NCBI RefSeq assembly: GCF_017115105.1
Contig: NZ_JABXKH010000069.1
Location: 1-64,000, forward strand
From: Nostoc sp. NMS2
GTDB taxonomy: Bacteria > Cyanobacteriota > Cyanobacteriia > Cyanobacteriales > Nostocaceae
Direction of reading: 5' to 3'
Length of the DNA: 64,000 nt
Shown: positions 47,639 to 59,290 of the stretch, piece after piece
Layout: every line of letters begins with the position of its first letter
How positions within the stretch are numbered: position 1 is the first letter of the stretch
The notes under the pieces: generated by a model
What the model saw: the letters and a program-made list of their open reading frames with translations, nothing else
The model's database searches: none
Told to the model about the DNA's origin: nothing
Made by a program: the position numbers and the translations under genes

Positions 47639-48502
47639 ATGGGTACTCGTTCTTACCGCCCTTATACCCCCAGCACTCGCCAAGTTACAGTTTCTGACTT
47701 TGCGGAAATCACAAAAACCGAGCCAGAAAAATCCCTAACGACCTCGAAGCATCGCGCCAAAGGTCGAAATAATACCGGGCGGATTACCAGTCGTCGTCGG
47801 GGTGGCGGACACAAACAACTTTACCGGATCATCGATTTTAAAAGGGATAAACATAATATTCCTGCCAAAGTCGCCGCAGTTGAGTACGATCCAAACCGCA
47901 ATGCCCGAATTGCCCTTTTGTATTACCAAGATGGCGAAAAACGGTACATCCTTCATCCCAACGGGTTGAAAGTTGGAACCATAATTATTTCTGGGCCGGA
48001 ATCTCCCTTTGAAGATGGTAATGCTTTACCTCTATCGCGGATTCCCTTGGGTACTAGTGTTCACAACGTAGAAATGACTCCTGGCAAAGGGGGTCAAATC
48101 GTGCGTGCTGCTGGTGCTAGCGCTCAAGTTGTGGCAAAAGAAGGTGATTATGTAACACTCAAGTTACCTTCAGGAGAAGTCCGCTTAATTCGGCGTGATT
48201 GCTACGCCACTATTGGGCAAGTAGGCAACACCGATGCGAGAAACCTGAGCGCAGGTAAAGCCGGACGAAATCGCTGGAAAGGTCGCCGTCCGAAGGTTAG
48301 AGGTAGCGTCATGAACCCAGTGGATCACCCACATGGTGGTGGTGAAGGTAGAGCGCCTATCGGTAGATCCGGGCCTGTTACACCTTGGGGTAAACCCACG
48401 TTGGGCGCAAAGACACGCAATCGCAAGAAACTGAGCAGTAAGTTGATTGTACGTCGTCGCCGTAAGTCTTCTAAACGCGGTCGCGGTGGTCGTGAATCAT
48501 AG
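47639..48502 (+). CDS. rplB: 50S ribosomal protein L2
   Basis: 287 residues. Conserved [18 protein letters not shown], and the near-invariant [16 protein letters not shown] segment with the His needed for peptidyl-transferase assembly. N-terminal region begins [15 protein letters not shown]. Starts after a 205-bp repeat-filled gap. Certain. Confidence 0.99.
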   Translation: MGTRSYRPYTPSTRQVTVSDFAEITKTEPEKSLTTSKHRAKGRNNTGRITSRRRGGGHKQLYRIIDFKRDKHNIPAKVAAVEYDPNRNARIALLYYQDGEKRYILHPNGLKVGTIIISGPESPFEDGNALPLSRIPLGTSVHNVEMTPGKGGQIVRAAGASAQVVAKEGDYVTLKLPSGEVRLIRRDCYATIGQVGNTDARNLSAGKAGRNRWKGRRPKVRGSVMNPVDHPHGGGEGRAPIGRSGPVTPWGKPTLGAKTRNRKKLSSKLIVRRRRKSSKRGRGGRES

Positions 48503-48645
48503 AATTTTAGATTTTAGATTTTGGATTTTAGATTGGGGTCTACTTGTGAACATTGAAAATTTGTGAAACTTGATTTAGTCACCTAATTATCCAAAATCCG
48601 AAATTCTAATTCCTAAATCCTAAATCCTAAATCCAAAATTGAACT

Positions 48646-48924
48646 ATGGGTCGTTCTCTAAAAAAAGGTCCTTTCGTTGCGGATCATCTCTTAAAGAAAA
48701 TTGAAAAGCTCAACGACAACAACAGAAAAGAAGTTATTAAAACTTGGTCAAGAGCTTCAACAATTTTGCCCCTAATGGTAGGTCATACCATAGCTGTTCA
48801 CAACGGACGACAACACGTTCCAGTTTTTGTAAATGAACAGATGGTAGGACACAAGTTGGGTGAATTTGCCCCAACACGCACCTACAGGGGTCATGGAAAA
48901 AGCGACAAAAAAGCGGGTAGGTAG
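48646..48924 (+). CDS. rpsS: 30S ribosomal protein S19
   Basis: 92 residues: [18 protein letters not shown] and [18 protein letters not shown] are characteristic. Binds 16S rRNA in the head with S13. The TAG stop runs into TTATTAGTCATTGG repeats. Confidence 0.99.
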   Translation: MGRSLKKGPFVADHLLKKIEKLNDNNRKEVIKTWSRASTILPLMVGHTIAVHNGRQHVPVFVNEQMVGHKLGEFAPTRTYRGHGKSDKKAGR

Positions 48925-48966
48925 TTATTAGTCATTGGTCATTTGTCATTTGTCATTGGTCAGTAG

Positions 48967-48986
48967 AGACGCGATTAATTGCGTCT
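48967..48986. repeat. AGACGCGATTAATTGCGTCT palindrome
   Basis: One-mismatch copy of the 20-bp dispersed palindrome in the rpsS-rplV spacer, flanked by heptamer arms. Confidence 0.8.
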
Positions 48987-49048
48987 GTACAAAAGACAAA
49001 GGACAAAGGACAAAGGATAAAAGACGAAAGACAAAATTGGAGAAAATT

Positions 49049-49405
49049 ATGGCTACTAATACTACTGAAGTAAAAGCGATCGCTCGTTTTATCCGCATCT
49101 CGGCCTATAAAGTACGTCGGGTACTCGATCAAATCCGGGGGCGATCGTATCGAGAAGCGCTAATCATCTTGGAATTCATGCCCTATCGCGCCACTGAACC
49201 CATATTGAAGGTTCTCAGAAGCGCTGCTGCTAATGCCGAACACAACGCTGGGTTAGATCGGACTCAACTAGTGATTACTCAGGCTTATGCCGATCAAGGG
49301 CCGCCGTTGAAGCGGTTCCAACCAAGAGCGCAAGGTCGAGCTTACCAAATTCGCAAACCGACGTGTCATATTACTGTGGCTGTTGCAGCTGCTCCAGAAA
49401 AATAA
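49049..49405 (+). CDS. rplV: 50S ribosomal protein L22
   Basis: 118 residues from ATG 49049 (TTGGAGAAAATT as SD). An in-frame ATG at 48935 would add 38 residues read from repeat DNA and is rejected. Family motifs [18 protein letters not shown] and NAEHNAGLD, and the tunnel-lining hairpin [15 protein letters not shown]. Confidence 0.98.
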   Translation: MATNTTEVKAIARFIRISAYKVRRVLDQIRGRSYREALIILEFMPYRATEPILKVLRSAAANAEHNAGLDRTQLVITQAYADQGPPLKRFQPRAQGRAYQIRKPTCHITVAVAAAPEK

Positions 49406-49458
49406 GCACGTTTAAACGAATAAATTGCGTAAAGTAAGAAATTTTAGAGGAAGCATTC

Positions 49459-50241
49459 GTGGGACAGAAGATTCATCCAGTTGGTTTTCGCCTGGGTATT
49501 ACACATGAGCATCAATCCCGTTGGTTTGCTGTTCCTGACCGCTATCCAGAACTTTTACAAGAAGATTACAAACTCCGTCAATATATAGAACAAAAGCTGG
49601 GTAGACAGGCTCAAAACAATGCCGGTATTTCCGAGGTGCGGATTGAGCGCAAAGCCGATCAAATCGACTTGGAAGTCCGCACAGCTAGACCCGGTGTAGT
49701 CGTAGGACGTGGTGGACAAGGTATCGAATCCTTGCGTACCGGACTCCAAGGACTGTTGGGTAGCAATCGTCAAATTCGGATCAATGTAGTTGAAGTTCAA
49801 CGAGTTGATGCTGATGCCTACCTAATTGCCGAATACATTGCTCAACAATTGGAACGTCGGGTTTCCTTTCGGCGGGTAGTAAGACAGTCGATTCAACGGG
49901 CCCAACGCGCTGGTGTCCAAGGGATTAAAATCCAAGTTAGCGGCCGCCTCAACGGTGCAGAAATTGCCCGGACAGAGTGGACTCGTGAAGGTAGAGTACC
50001 TTTACATACCTTACGGGCTGACATTGACTACTCTTATTGCACAGCAAAAACTGTTTACGGCATTTTGGGTATCAAAGTTTGGGTGTTTAAGGGAGAAATT
50101 ATTCCTGGACAGGAACCAGATCCGCTACCACCAGCAAGCCGCGATCGCGAACGTGATCCCCGCGATCGCGATCGTGAACCCCGTCGTCGTCAGCAACAAC
50201 GTCGTCGCCAGCAATTTGAAGACCGCTCAAATGAAGGATAA
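49459..50241 (+). CDS. rpsC: 30S ribosomal protein S3
   Basis: 260 residues, GTG start ([14 protein letters not shown]) with AGAGGAAG as SD. KH domain [19 protein letters not shown]-terminal tail after [13 protein letters not shown] is strongly Arg/Asp/Gln-rich; part of the tail is coded by overlapping HIP1 sites (CGCGATCGCGATCG), so it is repeat-shaped. S3 has mRNA helicase role at the entry site. Confidence 0.98.
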   Translation: MGQKIHPVGFRLGITHEHQSRWFAVPDRYPELLQEDYKLRQYIEQKLGRQAQNNAGISEVRIERKADQIDLEVRTARPGVVVGRGGQGIESLRTGLQGLLGSNRQIRINVVEVQRVDADAYLIAEYIAQQLERRVSFRRVVRQSIQRAQRAGVQGIKIQVSGRLNGAEIARTEWTREGRVPLHTLRADIDYSYCTAKTVYGILGIKVWVFKGEIIPGQEPDPLPPASRDRERDPRDRDREPRRRQQQRRRQQFEDRSNEG

Positions 50242-50314
50242 ATCGTCATTAGTCATTAGTCATTAGTAAATGGCAGATGACAAAGGACAAATGACAAATG
50301 ACAAGTAACAAACC

Positions 50315-50740
50315 ATGTTAAGCCCTAGAAGAACTAAATTCCGCAAACAACAGCGCGGACGGATGGAGGGACTAGCCAGCCGTGGTAGCACCCTCAACTT
50401 CGGTGATTTTGCACTCCAAGCACAAGAACCCGCTTGGATTACCTCCCGGCAAATCGAGGCTTCTCGCCGAGCAATGACCCGTTATATTCGTCGGGGTGGA
50501 CAAATCTGGATTCGGATTTTCCCTGATAAACCTGTAACCATGCGTCCTGCTGAAACCCGGATGGGTTCCGGTAAAGGTAATCCAGAGTTTTGGGTAGCGG
50601 TAGTCAAGCCAGGACGAATTTTGTTTGAAATCGGTGGGGTTTCTGAAGAAATCGCCCGTGAAGCTATGCGTTTAGCTTCATTTAAACTGCCTATAAAAAC
50701 TAAGTTTATTGTGCGCTCTCAACCACAGGAGCAGGAGTAG
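50315..50740 (+). CDS. rplP: 50S ribosomal protein L16
   Basis: 141 residues: [39 protein letters not shown] and [18 protein letters not shown]. Contacts A-site tRNA. Preceded by a heptamer-repeat spacer (50242-50314) ending in GACAAATGACAAGTAACAAACC before the ATG. Confidence 0.99.
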   Translation: MLSPRRTKFRKQQRGRMEGLASRGSTLNFGDFALQAQEPAWITSRQIEASRRAMTRYIRRGGQIWIRIFPDKPVTMRPAETRMGSGKGNPEFWVAVVKPGRILFEIGGVSEEIAREAMRLASFKLPIKTKFIVRSQPQEQE

Positions 50741-50743
50741 CTT

Positions 50744-50971
50744 ATGCCTCTTCCCAAGATTTCAGAAGCTAGAGAATTAAGTGACGAAAAGCTCTCTGAT
50801 GAAATTGTCGCCATCAAAAGACAACTATTTCAGTTGCGCTTGCAAAAAGCGACAAGACAATTAGAAAAGCCCCACCAGTTCAGACAGGCTCGACATCGCC
50901 TAGCCCAATTGCTGACATTGGAAACAGAACGCAAACGGGCAGCAAGTCAATCGGCTAAAGAAGAAAAGTAG
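50744..50971 (+). CDS. rpmC: 50S ribosomal protein L29
   Basis: 75 residues with two long helices (EARELSDEKLSDEIVAIKRQ and FRQARHRLAQLLTLE). Three bases after rplP, so in the same tight transcript. L29 lies at the tunnel exit. Confidence 0.97.
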   Translation: MPLPKISEARELSDEKLSDEIVAIKRQLFQLRLQKATRQLEKPHQFRQARHRLAQLLTLETERKRAASQSAKEEK

Positions 50972-50977
50972 GAGATT

Positions 50978-51226
50978 ATGGCAGTTAAAGAACGAGTTGG
51001 CTTGGTAGTGAGCGATAAAATGCAAAAAACTGTGGTAGTTGCCATAGAAAACCGCGCTCCTCACCCCAAGTACGGCAAAATTGTGGTTAACACCCAACGA
51101 TATAAAGTTCACGACGAAGAAAATAAGTGTAAAGTAGGCGATCGCGTTCGCATTCAGGAAACTAGACCCCTGAGCAAAACCAAGCGCTGGAAAATCACAG
51201 AAGTCCTGAACGTCAAGCCTGCTTAA
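50978..51226 (+). CDS. rpsQ: 30S ribosomal protein S17
   Basis: 82 residues: [29 protein letters not shown] and [21 protein letters not shown]-fold primary binder of 16S rRNA. Good SD AGGAGAT. Confidence 0.98.
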   Translation: MAVKERVGLVVSDKMQKTVVVAIENRAPHPKYGKIVVNTQRYKVHDEENKCKVGDRVRIQETRPLSKTKRWKITEVLNVKPA

Positions 51227-51272
51227 ACCTCATCGTTGTTAGTTTCTAACAACATCACAAGGGAGAATAATT

Positions 51273-51641
51273 GTGATTCAACCCCAGACTTATTTAAATG
51301 TCGCAGATAATAGCGGCGCTCGTAAACTAATGTGCATCCGCGTCTTAGGTGGAGGCAACCGCCGTTATGGTTTTATCGGTGACAAAATTATTGCCGTTGT
51401 CAAAGATGCTACACCCAACATGGCTGTAAAAAAGTCTGATGTTGTGGAAGCAGTAATTGTCCGCACTCGGAAAGCCGTATCTCGTGACAGTGGCATGAGT
51501 ATTCGCTTTGATGATAACGCTGCTGTAATTATCAACAAAGACGGTAATCCTAGAGGCACACGGGTTTTTGGCCCGGTTGCTCGGGAACTGCGCGATAAAA
51601 ACTTTACGAAAATTGTTTCTCTGGCTCCGGAGGTGCTTTAA
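51273..51641 (+). CDS. rplN: 50S ribosomal protein L14
   Basis: 122 residues; GTG start with AGGGAGAA as [23 protein letters not shown] and [14 protein letters not shown] are diagnostic. Stop overlaps the rplX start by one base (TAATG). Confidence 0.99.
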   Translation: MIQPQTYLNVADNSGARKLMCIRVLGGGNRRYGFIGDKIIAVVKDATPNMAVKKSDVVEAVIVRTRKAVSRDSGMSIRFDDNAAVIINKDGNPRGTRVFGPVARELRDKNFTKIVSLAPEVL

Positions 51642-51994
51642 TGGCAACCAAACAAGGTACGCCCAAAGTATTCCACAAAATGCACGTCAAAACTGGCGAC
51701 ACCGTACAAGTGATTGCTGGTAAAGACAAAGGGAAAATTGGTGAAATTATCCAGGCACTTCCCCAACTGAGTAAAGTCATCGTCAAAGGTGTCAACATTA
51801 AAACCAAGCACGTCAAACCCCAGCAGGAAGGGGAATCAGGGCGGATTATGACCCAGGAATTCCCGATTCATAGCTCCAACGTGATGCTTTATTCCACCAA
51901 GCAAAACGTTGCCAGTCGTGTTTGTTATACCTTTACCTCAGAAGGCAAAAAAGTCAGAAAACTCAAGAAAACTGGCGAAATTCTGGATAAATAA
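51641..51994 (+). CDS. rplX: 50S ribosomal protein L24
   Basis: 117 residues with KOW motif [20 protein letters not shown]. Assembly initiator near the tunnel exit. TAATG coupling with rplN. Confidence 0.98.
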   Translation: MATKQGTPKVFHKMHVKTGDTVQVIAGKDKGKIGEIIQALPQLSKVIVKGVNIKTKHVKPQQEGESGRIMTQEFPIHSSNVMLYSTKQNVASRVCYTFTSEGKKVRKLKKTGEILDK

Positions 51995-52104
51995 GAATTA
52001 GGTAACTTGAGATTTTAGATTTTAAATTAAATCCAAAATCCAAAATCTAAAATCCAAAATTAAAGGTTCCCTGACCAAGCCCAGGGATATCAGGACAAAA
52101 AACT

Positions 52105-52653
52105 ATGGCGACAACAAGACTCAAAACCTTATATCAAGAGACAATCGTCCCCAAGCTGATTAATCAGTTTCAATATACCAACGTTCATCAAGTACCGAAG
52201 TTGGTAAAGGTTACTATTAACCGAGGTTTGGGTGAGGCGGCTCAAAATGCGAAGTCGCTGGAAGCATCCATCAACGAAATTGCGCTTGTTACTGGTCAAA
52301 AACCAGTAGTGACGCGGGCGAAAAAGGCGATCGCAGGCTTTAAGATTCGTCAAGGGATGCCCGTTGGGATCATGGTGACACTCAGAGCCGAACGGATGTA
52401 TGCCTTTTTCGACCGACTAGTTAGCCTCTCACTGCCCAGAATTCGAGATTTTCGCGGCGTTAGCCCTAAAAGCTTTGACGGACGGGGTAACTATACTCTG
52501 GGTGTAAGAGAACAGCTAATTTTTCCAGAAGTCGAATACGACAGCGTTGATCAAGTGCGTGGGATGGATATTTCCATCATCACCACAGCAAAAAACGACG
52601 AAGAGGGTCGCGCCTTACTTAAAGAATTAGGAATGCCCTTTCGCGATCAGTAA
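52105..52653 (+). CDS. rplE: 50S ribosomal protein L5
   Basis: 182 residues: [50 protein letters not shown]. Binds 5S rRNA. The spacer before it holds AAATCCA heptamers. rpsN, which follows rplE in E. coli, is absent here; the next gene is rpsH. Confidence 0.99.
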   Translation: MATTRLKTLYQETIVPKLINQFQYTNVHQVPKLVKVTINRGLGEAAQNAKSLEASINEIALVTGQKPVVTRAKKAIAGFKIRQGMPVGIMVTLRAERMYAFFDRLVSLSLPRIRDFRGVSPKSFDGRGNYTLGVREQLIFPEVEYDSVDQVRGMDISIITTAKNDEEGRALLKELGMPFRDQ

Positions 52654-52673
52654 GTTCATCTATAGAGGGAACG

Positions 52674-53075
52674 ATGGCGGCTAACGACACAATTGCAGAT
52701 ATGCTGACGCGCATCCGCAATGCCAACCTGGCGCGGCATCAAACTACACAAGTGCCAGCTACAAAAATGACCCGCAGCATTGCCAAAGTGCTACGGGAGG
52801 AAGGCTTTATTGCTGAAATCGCAGAAGCAGAAGAAGGGGTAAAACACAATCTGGTGATTTCCCTGAAATACAAGGGTAAAACCCGTCAGCCTCTAATCAC
52901 CGCCTTAAAGCGAGTGAGTAAACCTGGCTTGCGTGTTTACTCGAATCGAAAAGAATTACCAAGAGTACTAGGCGGCATTGGCATTGCCATTATTTCTACA
53001 TCCAGTGGGATTATGACTGACCGCGAAGCGCGTCGTCAAAACTTGGGTGGCGAAGTGCTTTGTTACGTTTGGTAG
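52674..53075 (+). CDS. rpsH: 30S ribosomal protein S8
   Basis: 133 residues: [39 protein letters not shown] and GGEVLCYVW. In E. coli S8 autoregulates the spc operon at the rplE region. TGG TAG at its end is continuous with TCATTGG repeats. Confidence 0.99.
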   Translation: MAANDTIADMLTRIRNANLARHQTTQVPATKMTRSIAKVLREEGFIAEIAEAEEGVKHNLVISLKYKGKTRQPLITALKRVSKPGLRVYSNRKELPRVLGGIGIAIISTSSGIMTDREARRQNLGGEVLCYVW

Positions 53076-53217
53076 TCATTGGTCATTAGTCATTTGTCAT
53101 TAGTCATTGGTCATTGGTCATTAGTCATTTGTTATTAGTGAAAGACAAAGGACAAAAGACAAAGGACAAGGGACAAATAACAAAAGGCAAAGGGCAAATA
53201 ACAAAGGACAAAAAGTA
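53073..53217. repeat. Opposed heptamer arms, rpsH-rplF spacer
   Basis: TAGTCATTGGTCATTAG units followed by GACAAAGGACAAAAG units. The first arm includes the rpsH stop, the second ends three bases before the rplF ATG. Confidence 0.85.
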
Positions 53218-53766
53218 ATGTCTCGTATTGGTAAACGTCCAATTACTATTCCCGCCAAAGTTCAAGTGGCGATCAATGGTACAAATATTGTGGTGAAAGG
53301 CCCGAAAGGAGAACTTTCTCGCACTCTCAGAGATAATGTCTCACTCTCTCAAGAGGGAGAAATATTACACGTAAATCGTCGGGATGAAACTCGGACATCG
53401 AAGCAGCTGCACGGCTTGAGCCGCACTTTAGTTGCCAACATGGTTGAGGGAGTTTCCCAAGGTTTTCAACGCCGTTTGGAAATCCAAGGTGTTGGTTACA
53501 GGGCACAACTTCAAGGACGTAACCTAGTTTTAAACATGGGTTACAGCCATCAGGTGCAAATTGAACCACCAGAAGGAATTCAGTTTGCTGTCGAAGGTAC
53601 CACTAACGTCATTGTTAGCGGCTACGACAAAGAAATCGTAGGCAACACAGCCGCAAAAATTCGCGCCGTTCGTCCGCCAGAACCTTACAAAGGTAAAGGC
53701 ATTCGCTATGCCGGTGAAGTGGTAAGACGTAAGGCTGGTAAGACTGGTAAGGGTGGTAAGAAGTAA
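53218..53766 (+). CDS. rplF: 50S ribosomal protein L6
   Basis: 182 residues: [37 protein letters not shown] and [13 protein letters not shown]. Two repeated alpha-beta domains. The candidate SD AAGGA of AAAGGACAAAAAGTAATG belongs to the repeat arm. Confidence 0.99.
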   Translation: MSRIGKRPITIPAKVQVAINGTNIVVKGPKGELSRTLRDNVSLSQEGEILHVNRRDETRTSKQLHGLSRTLVANMVEGVSQGFQRRLEIQGVGYRAQLQGRNLVLNMGYSHQVQIEPPEGIQFAVEGTTNVIVSGYDKEIVGNTAAKIRAVRPPEPYKGKGIRYAGEVVRRKAGKTGKGGKK

Positions 53767-53768
53767 AA

Positions 53769-54131
53769 ATGAAACTTACTCGTAGAGAATCAAAAAACCG
53801 CCGTCATCGGCGGGTTCGTGGCAAAGTTGTTGGCTCCCCAGAACGTCCGCGTTTAGCGGTATTCCGTTCTAATGAGCATATTTATGCCCAGGTAATTGAT
53901 GATAGTCAGCATCAAACTATAGTGGCAGCATCGACTTTAGAACCAGATTTGAAATCTAGTTTAGCGTCAGGTGCAAACCGCGACGCATCGGTACAAGTTG
54001 GTAAATTGATCGCAGTGCGATCGCTAGAAAAAGGCATCACCAAAGTAGTCTTTGATCGCGGTGGTAACTTATATCATGGTCGTGTCAAAGCCCTCGCTGA
54101 TGCAGCCCGCGAAGCTGGTTTAGATTTCTAA
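53769..54131 (+). CDS. rplR: 50S ribosomal protein L18
   Basis: 120 residues: [50 protein letters not shown]. Binds 5S rRNA with L5. Two bases after rplF, so coupled. Confidence 0.99.
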   Translation: MKLTRRESKNRRHRRVRGKVVGSPERPRLAVFRSNEHIYAQVIDDSQHQTIVAASTLEPDLKSSLASGANRDASVQVGKLIAVRSLEKGITKVVFDRGGNLYHGRVKALADAAREAGLDF

Positions 54132-54223
54132 ATTGTCCTTTGTCATTTGTCCTTTGTCCCTTGTATAAGAGCTAATGACTAATGACTAATGACTAATGAC
54201 TAATGACAAAAGAGGCATAAATT

Positions 54224-54751
54224 ATGGCAACAGAGCGTAAAAGTAGAACAAAGCGTGCCAAAAAAGAAGAGACTACTTGGCAAGAGCGGGTTATCCAGAT
54301 CCGCCGCGTAAGTAAAGTGGTCAAAGGTGGTAAAAAACTCAGCTTTAGAGCGATCGTTGTCGTCGGTAACGAACGCGGTCAAGTTGGTGTCGGAGTAGGC
54401 AAAGCCTCAGATGTAATCGGTGCAGTCAAAAAAGGCGTAGCCGACGGCAAAAAACACCTGATTGATATCCCAATTACCAAATCCAACTCCATCCCACATC
54501 CTATTGATGGTGTCGGTGGCGGTGCAAAAGTGATTATGCGTCCAGCCTCACCTGGTACTGGGGTAATTGCTGGTGGTGCTGTGCGGACTGTGTTGGAATT
54601 GGCAGGAGTTCGTAACGTTTTAGCCAAGCAACTTGGTTCCAACAATCCGCTCAATAATGCTAGAGCCGCAGTCAATGCTTTATCTACATTGCGGACTCTT
54701 TCTGAAGTCGCCGAAGATCGCGGTATTCCTATTCAAAATCTCTACATCTAA
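54224..54751 (+). CDS. rpsE: 30S ribosomal protein S5
   Basis: 175 residues: [36 protein letters not shown] and [18 protein letters not shown]. Accuracy-related protein at the mRNA channel. Preceded by a spacer whose arms are inverted relative to most others (TTTGTCATTTGTCC first, CTAATGAC second). Confidence 0.99.
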   Translation: MATERKSRTKRAKKEETTWQERVIQIRRVSKVVKGGKKLSFRAIVVVGNERGQVGVGVGKASDVIGAVKKGVADGKKHLIDIPITKSNSIPHPIDGVGGGAKVIMRPASPGTGVIAGGAVRTVLELAGVRNVLAKQLGSNNPLNNARAAVNALSTLRTLSEVAEDRGIPIQNLYI

Positions 54752-54770
54752 TTTAGTCATTGGTCAGTAG

Positions 54771-54790
54771 AGACGCGATTAATCGCGTCT
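54771..54790. repeat. AGACGCGATTAATCGCGTCT palindrome
   Basis: Exact copy of the 20-bp dispersed palindrome in the rpsE-rplO spacer, followed by CAAATGACAAATGAC heptamers. Confidence 0.85.
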
Positions 54791-54856
54791 GTACAATGGT
54801 CAAATGACAAATGACAAATGACAAATGAGAAACGAAAAATGACAACTTGGTAACTT

Positions 54857-55300
54857 ATGAGACTCCATGATGTTAAGCCGCAAAAAGGCTCAAAGAAACG
54901 CAAGAAGCGTGTAGCCAGGGGTATTTCTGCTGGTCAAGGCGCTAGTGCTGGTCTAGGTATGCGGGGTCAAAAATCTCGCTCTGGTAGCGGTACTCGACCC
55001 GGTTTTGAAGGTGGTCAACAGCCATTGTACCGCCGCTTACCTAAGCTCAAGGGCTTTCCGATTGTTAATCAGAAGATTTACACTACGATTAATGTAGAGA
55101 AGCTAGCCTCCCTTCCCGCTAATACGGAAGTAACTTTGGCCTCCTTGAGAGCCGCAGGTATCCTGACTGCTGTCAAAGGGCCATTGAAAGTTTTAGGTAA
55201 CGGGGAATTGAGTATTCCGCTCAAGGTACAAGCGGCAGCTTTCACAGGTTCAGCTAGGAGCAAAATTGAGGCAGCTGGAGGGAGTTGTGAAGTCTTATGA
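54857..55300 (+). CDS. rplO: 50S ribosomal protein L15
   Basis: 147 residues: [31 protein letters not shown] and [19 protein letters not shown]. rpmD (L30), between rpsE and rplO in E. coli, is missing as usual in cyanobacteria. Confidence 0.99.
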   Translation: MRLHDVKPQKGSKKRKKRVARGISAGQGASAGLGMRGQKSRSGSGTRPGFEGGQQPLYRRLPKLKGFPIVNQKIYTTINVEKLASLPANTEVTLASLRAAGILTAVKGPLKVLGNGELSIPLKVQAAAFTGSARSKIEAAGGSCEVL

Positions 55301-55374
55301 GTGAGCCAGAACAGCGCACTTAAATGCAAGCCAACTCGCTGTCAGCGCCTGGTTCACTATAAAGGTAGCACTCT

Positions 55375-56688
55375 ATGATCAGTCGAGATAAAGCCCCAAC
55401 GGCTCAAGAAACTTTTATGCAGATGGCACAAGCAGCTGGGCTGAGAGGTAGGCTGCTTGTAACTGTCGGTGTTTTAATTTTGGTTCGCCTGGGCATCTTC
55501 TTACCCGTGCCAGGGATTGATAGAGATCGTTTTCACGAAGCCATTTCGGGCAATAATTCCATATTCGGCTTATTGGATATATTTTCCGGGCGAGGACTTT
55601 CGACTTTGGGCGTTTTTGCTTTAGGGATTTTACCCTTTATTAATGCGTCCATTATCATCCAATTGCTCACCGCGGCGATTCCATCTTTAGAAAATTTACA
55701 GAAAAATGAAGGCGAAGCAGGTCGGCGGAAAATATCGCAAATTACCCGCTATGTCACTGTATGTTGGGCGATTCTCCAAAGTACAGCTTTTTCAGCATTA
55801 TTCCTCCAGCAATTTGCCTTAAGTCCAGGGCCTATCTTTGTAGCTGAAACTGCGATCGCTCTGACTGCTGGTTCTATGTTTGTAATGTGGGCATCAGAAC
55901 TCATTACAGAACGGGGAATTGGGAATGGTGCATCATTGTTGATTTTTGTCAACATTGTGGCTTCATTACCAAAAGCTTTAGGCGATACCATCGATTTGGT
56001 ACAAGTCGGCGGTCGGGAAACAGTGGGTCGCGTCATCGTACTAATCTTAGTTTTCCTAGCAACCATTGTTGGTATTGTGGTTGTGCAAGAAGGAATGCGC
56101 CGCATCCCGATTATTTCGGCTCGTCGCCAAGTAGGTCGTCGAGTTTTGGCAGAGCAACGGAGCTTTTTACCCTTGCGGCTAAATCAAGGCGGCGTAATGC
56201 CAATTATCTTTGCCGCAGCCATCCTCAGTTTGCCACTGCTGATTGCAAATTTCGCCAAGAATGCTGAATTGGCAAATATAATTAACACTTATTTGAGTCC
56301 AAGCGGTTCTGGCTCTTGGGTCTATGCCTTGGTTTACATGATTTCCATTATTTTCTTCAGCTATTTCTATTCTTCGCTGATTCTCAACCCGGTAGATGTA
56401 GCGCAGAATTTGAAGAAAATGGGTTCTAGTATTCCTGGCATTCGTCCCGGTAAAGCGACTAGTGAGTATATCGAGCGCGTGTCAAACCGACTCACCTTTT
56501 TGGGTGCGATCTTTTTAGGCTTGGTTGCGATTATCCCAACCGGTGTAGAAAGTGCTTTAGGAGTACCCACATTTAAGGGACTAGGTGCTACCTCTCTGTT
56601 AATTCTAGTGGGTGTGGCGATTGATACGGCAAGACAAATCCAAACTTACGTAATCTCTCAGCGCTATGAAGGAATGGTGAAACAATAG
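55375..56688 (+). CDS. secY: Protein translocase subunit SecY
   Basis: 437 residues with ten membrane helices; [46 protein letters not shown] and [16 protein letters not shown] are signature stretches. Forms the SecYEG channel in thylakoid and plasma membranes. Overlaps the adk start by one base. Confidence 0.99.
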   Translation: MISRDKAPTAQETFMQMAQAAGLRGRLLVTVGVLILVRLGIFLPVPGIDRDRFHEAISGNNSIFGLLDIFSGRGLSTLGVFALGILPFINASIIIQLLTAAIPSLENLQKNEGEAGRRKISQITRYVTVCWAILQSTAFSALFLQQFALSPGPIFVAETAIALTAGSMFVMWASELITERGIGNGASLLIFVNIVASLPKALGDTIDLVQVGGRETVGRVIVLILVFLATIVGIVVVQEGMRRIPIISARRQVGRRVLAEQRSFLPLRLNQGGVMPIIFAAAILSLPLLIANFAKNAELANIINTYLSPSGSGSWVYALVYMISIIFFSYFYSSLILNPVDVAQNLKKMGSSIPGIRPGKATSEYIERVSNRLTFLGAIFLGLVAIIPTGVESALGVPTFKGLGATSLLILVGVAIDTARQIQTYVISQRYEGMVKQ

Positions 56689-57239
56689 TGACGCGACTAA
56701 TCTTCTTGGGGCCACCTGGTGCTGGTAAAGGAACACAAGCTCAAGCATTGGCGGAACACTTAAATATTCCTCATATTTCTACTGGGGAAATATTAAGACA
56801 AGCCATGAAAGAGCAAACTCCTTTGGGAATCAAGGCTCAAAACTATGTAAATAGCGGCGAGTTAGTCCCCGACCAGCTAGTACAGGACTTGGTACAGGAG
56901 CGCCTCAACCAACCAGATGCAGAAAATGGTTGGATTCTTGATGGTTTTCCCCGCAAAGTGACGCAAGCGGCTTTTCTAGAAGAATTGCTGGAAACAATAC
57001 ATCAGAGTGGTGAAAGGGTAGTTAATCTAGATGCACCAGATGATGTTGTGGTAGAACGTTTGCTAGCTAGAGGGCGAAAAGATGATACCGAAGAGGTGAT
57101 TCGTCGGCGGTTACAAGTGTACCGCGATGAAACTGCACCTTTAATTGATTATTATCGCGATCGCCAAAAACTTTTAACAGTCAATGGCAATCAGTCCCAA
57201 GAAGAAGTCACTAGTGAACTGCAAAAGGTAATCGCTTGA
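56688..57239 (+). CDS. adk: Adenylate kinase
   Basis: 183 residues, GTG start (TAGTGA coupling to secY). P-loop [29 protein letters not shown], and a short LID ([15 protein letters not shown]) rather than the long zinc-type LID. Converts AMP + ATP to 2 ADP. Location after secY is standard. Confidence 0.98.
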   Translation: MTRLIFLGPPGAGKGTQAQALAEHLNIPHISTGEILRQAMKEQTPLGIKAQNYVNSGELVPDQLVQDLVQERLNQPDAENGWILDGFPRKVTQAAFLEELLETIHQSGERVVNLDAPDDVVVERLLARGRKDDTEEVIRRRLQVYRDETAPLIDYYRDRQKLLTVNGNQSQEEVTSELQKVIA

Positions 57240-57554
57240 GGATGAGGGGGATGTGGTTCGACTTCGCTCACCAACCGGGGGATGAGGGAGATGAGGGAGT
57301 AGGGAAGGAACTAGAGTAAGTTTTTTCACAATGCGCCATACGCCATGCCCAATACCCACTTGCCCTGAGCGAAGCCGTTCGCGTAGCGTCTCGCAGAGAA
57401 GGGATACCCAATACCCAATGCCCCTCTACTAAGAAACAGATCAATTTTAGCTAAGATATATTAATAAACTGTTGATATATTTCTTAAAATGTGTTCTCTT
57501 GCAGATGAAGTGCTGCAACTGAACACGAAATTGTTGAGTTGAGGAAAAAACAAA
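57240..57554. other. adk-infA spacer
   Basis: 315 bp: repeat block TGTGGTTCGACTTCGCTCAC (shared with 28409-28438), GATGAGGGA heptamers, a CGAAGCCGTTCGCGTAGCG palindrome and CCCAATACCCAATGCCC heptamers, then about 130 bp of AT-rich DNA that may hold a second promoter for infA onward. No gene seen. Confidence 0.6.
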
Positions 57555-57779
57555 TTGTCTAAGCAAGATTTGATTGAAATGGAAGGCACGGTTACAGAGT
57601 CCTTGCCCAATGCGATGTTTCGCGTTGACTTGGACAATGGATTTAACGTGCTAGCTCACATTTCCGGCAAGATTCGCCGCAACTATATCAAGATTTTGCC
57701 CGGCGATCGCGTCAAGGTGGAGTTAACTCCTTACGACTTGAGCAAAGGCAGAATTACCTATCGACTACGAAAGAAGTAA
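57555..57779 (+). CDS. infA: Translation initiation factor IF-1
   Basis: 74 residues: [42 protein letters not shown] start with GAGGAAAA as SD; rare start codons on infA are common and may limit expression. OB-fold protein occupying the A site during initiation. Confidence 0.98.
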   Translation: MSKQDLIEMEGTVTESLPNAMFRVDLDNGFNVLAHISGKIRRNYIKILPGDRVKVELTPYDLSKGRITYRLRKK

Positions 57780-57902
57780 CTATATGTAGATGTAGAGAAT
57801 TTTACCATAAAACGATTCTTTTGACTGTTTGCTAGTCAAATTAGTGGATTGTTTCCCCTAAAAATGCTATGATTTAATATTTGGAGTCAAAAAATAAAAG
57901 GC

Positions 57903-58016
57903 ATGAAAGTTAGAGCCTCAGTCAAGAAAATCTGTGAAAAGTGTAGCGTGATCAAACGTCGTGGTCGCGTCATGGTGATCTGCGTGAACCCCAAGCACAA
58001 GCAACGTCAAGGATAA
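57903..58016 (+). CDS. rpmJ: 50S ribosomal protein L36
   Basis: 37 residues, [20 protein letters not shown] and onward, with all four zinc ligands (C11, C14, C27, H32), so the zinc-binding form. ATG at 57903, TAA at 58014-58016. Confidence 0.98.
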   Translation: MKVRASVKKICEKCSVIKRRGRVMVICVNPKHKQRQG

Positions 58017-58132
58017 CGCTCTTACAAACAGAGCCAGTTGTAGGACGCATATCATCATTAAAAACGAAAAGACGCGATTAATCACGTTTTTCCAACCAAC
58101 AGTAATTGCGAAAACAATAGGGAGAGTTCATT

Positions 58133-58513
58133 GTGGCACGGATTGCCGGAGTAGACCTTCCACGCGATAAGCGCGTTGAAATCGGTCTAACTTATATCTA
58201 CGGAATTGGTTTATCACGCGCTCAAGAAATTATAGCGGCTACTGGTGTCAACCCAGACACCCGCGTTAAGGACCTAAGTGATGCTGATGTAACAGCCCTA
58301 CGAGGGGAAATAGAAAGCAACTATCAAGTTGAAGGCGACTTGCGGCGCTTGGAGTCTTTGAACATCAAGCGCTTAGTTGACATTGGTACTTACAGAGGTC
58401 GTCGTCATCGGATGGGCTTGCCAGTCAGAGGACAAAGAACTCGCACCAATGCTAGAACCCGTCGAGGCAGAAGGCAGACAGTAGCTGGTAAGAAGAAGGC
58501 TCCAGGGAAATAA
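58133..58513 (+). CDS. rpsM: 30S ribosomal protein S13
   Basis: 126 residues; GTG start with AGGGAGAG as [34 protein letters not shown] and [19 protein letters not shown]. Head protein contacting P-site tRNA. Confidence 0.99.
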   Translation: MARIAGVDLPRDKRVEIGLTYIYGIGLSRAQEIIAATGVNPDTRVKDLSDADVTALRGEIESNYQVEGDLRRLESLNIKRLVDIGTYRGRRHRMGLPVRGQRTRTNARTRRGRRQTVAGKKKAPGK

Positions 58514-58567
58514 ATTTTCAACGCTTGCTAATCACAGCAAGTTTTACCTTAAATCAACTAAACAAGT

Positions 58568-58963
58568 ATGGCGAGACAACCAACTAAAAAATCCGGGAGC
58601 AAGAAGCAGAAACGGAATGTACCCAGTGGGATGGCCTACATCCAGTCTACTTTCAACAATAGCATTGTCACCATTACCGATCAAAATGGAGATGTCATCT
58701 CCTGGGCTAGTGCTGGTTCTAGCGGTTTTAAGGGAGCAAAAAAGGGAACTCCCTTTGCAGCGCAAACTGCTGCCGAAAGTGCAGCCCGTAGAGCCATCGA
58801 TCAGGGAATGCGCCAAATAGAGGTAATGGTCAGTGGGCCAGGAGCAGGTAGAGAAACCGCTATCCGGGCACTTCAAGGAGCAGGACTGGAAATTACACTC
58901 ATTCGGGATATTACTCCGATTCCTCACAATGGTTGTCGTCCACCCAAGCGCCGCCGAGTTTAA
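58568..58963 (+). CDS. rpsK: 30S ribosomal protein S11
   Basis: 131 residues: [34 protein letters not shown] and [17 protein letters not shown]. rpsD, which follows in E. coli, is absent; rpoA is next. Confidence 0.99.
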
Positions 58964-59290
58964 ATACCAAGACTTGGGCATTGAGTAAGAGAAGCTACAA
59001 CCAAAGAAAGTAAAGTTACTTACAATGACCGCTTGGGCGGATAACGTGCAAACTGTCATTGGGTGAAAACTTGGGCGACCAAAAGCAAATCAGATTTTCC
59101 TGTAGGGAAAGCTGTTAAACTTCGGGAACCCAAAATATTATTAGCGCCTGAAAGCTCAATAGGAACGTCAAACTATACCGTAATTTCATACTAGTAGTTT
59201 GATAGACCTATAACCTACAGGACATAAAGTCAATTCGGGAGGCAATTGATTTGTCTGCTAGCAGCACCTTAGAAAAAGGGAGGCTCATCC
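58964..59290. other. rpsK-rpoA spacer
   Basis: 327 bp largely free of the heptamer arms seen in the other spacers. No ORF or clear RNA gene seen; a good SD (GGGAGG) stands before the rpoA GTG. Could hold an internal promoter. Confidence 0.4.

Noticed and set aside
49913-50266. 117-residue frame within rpsC
   Set aside because: Shadow frame of the S3 gene with no conserved content.
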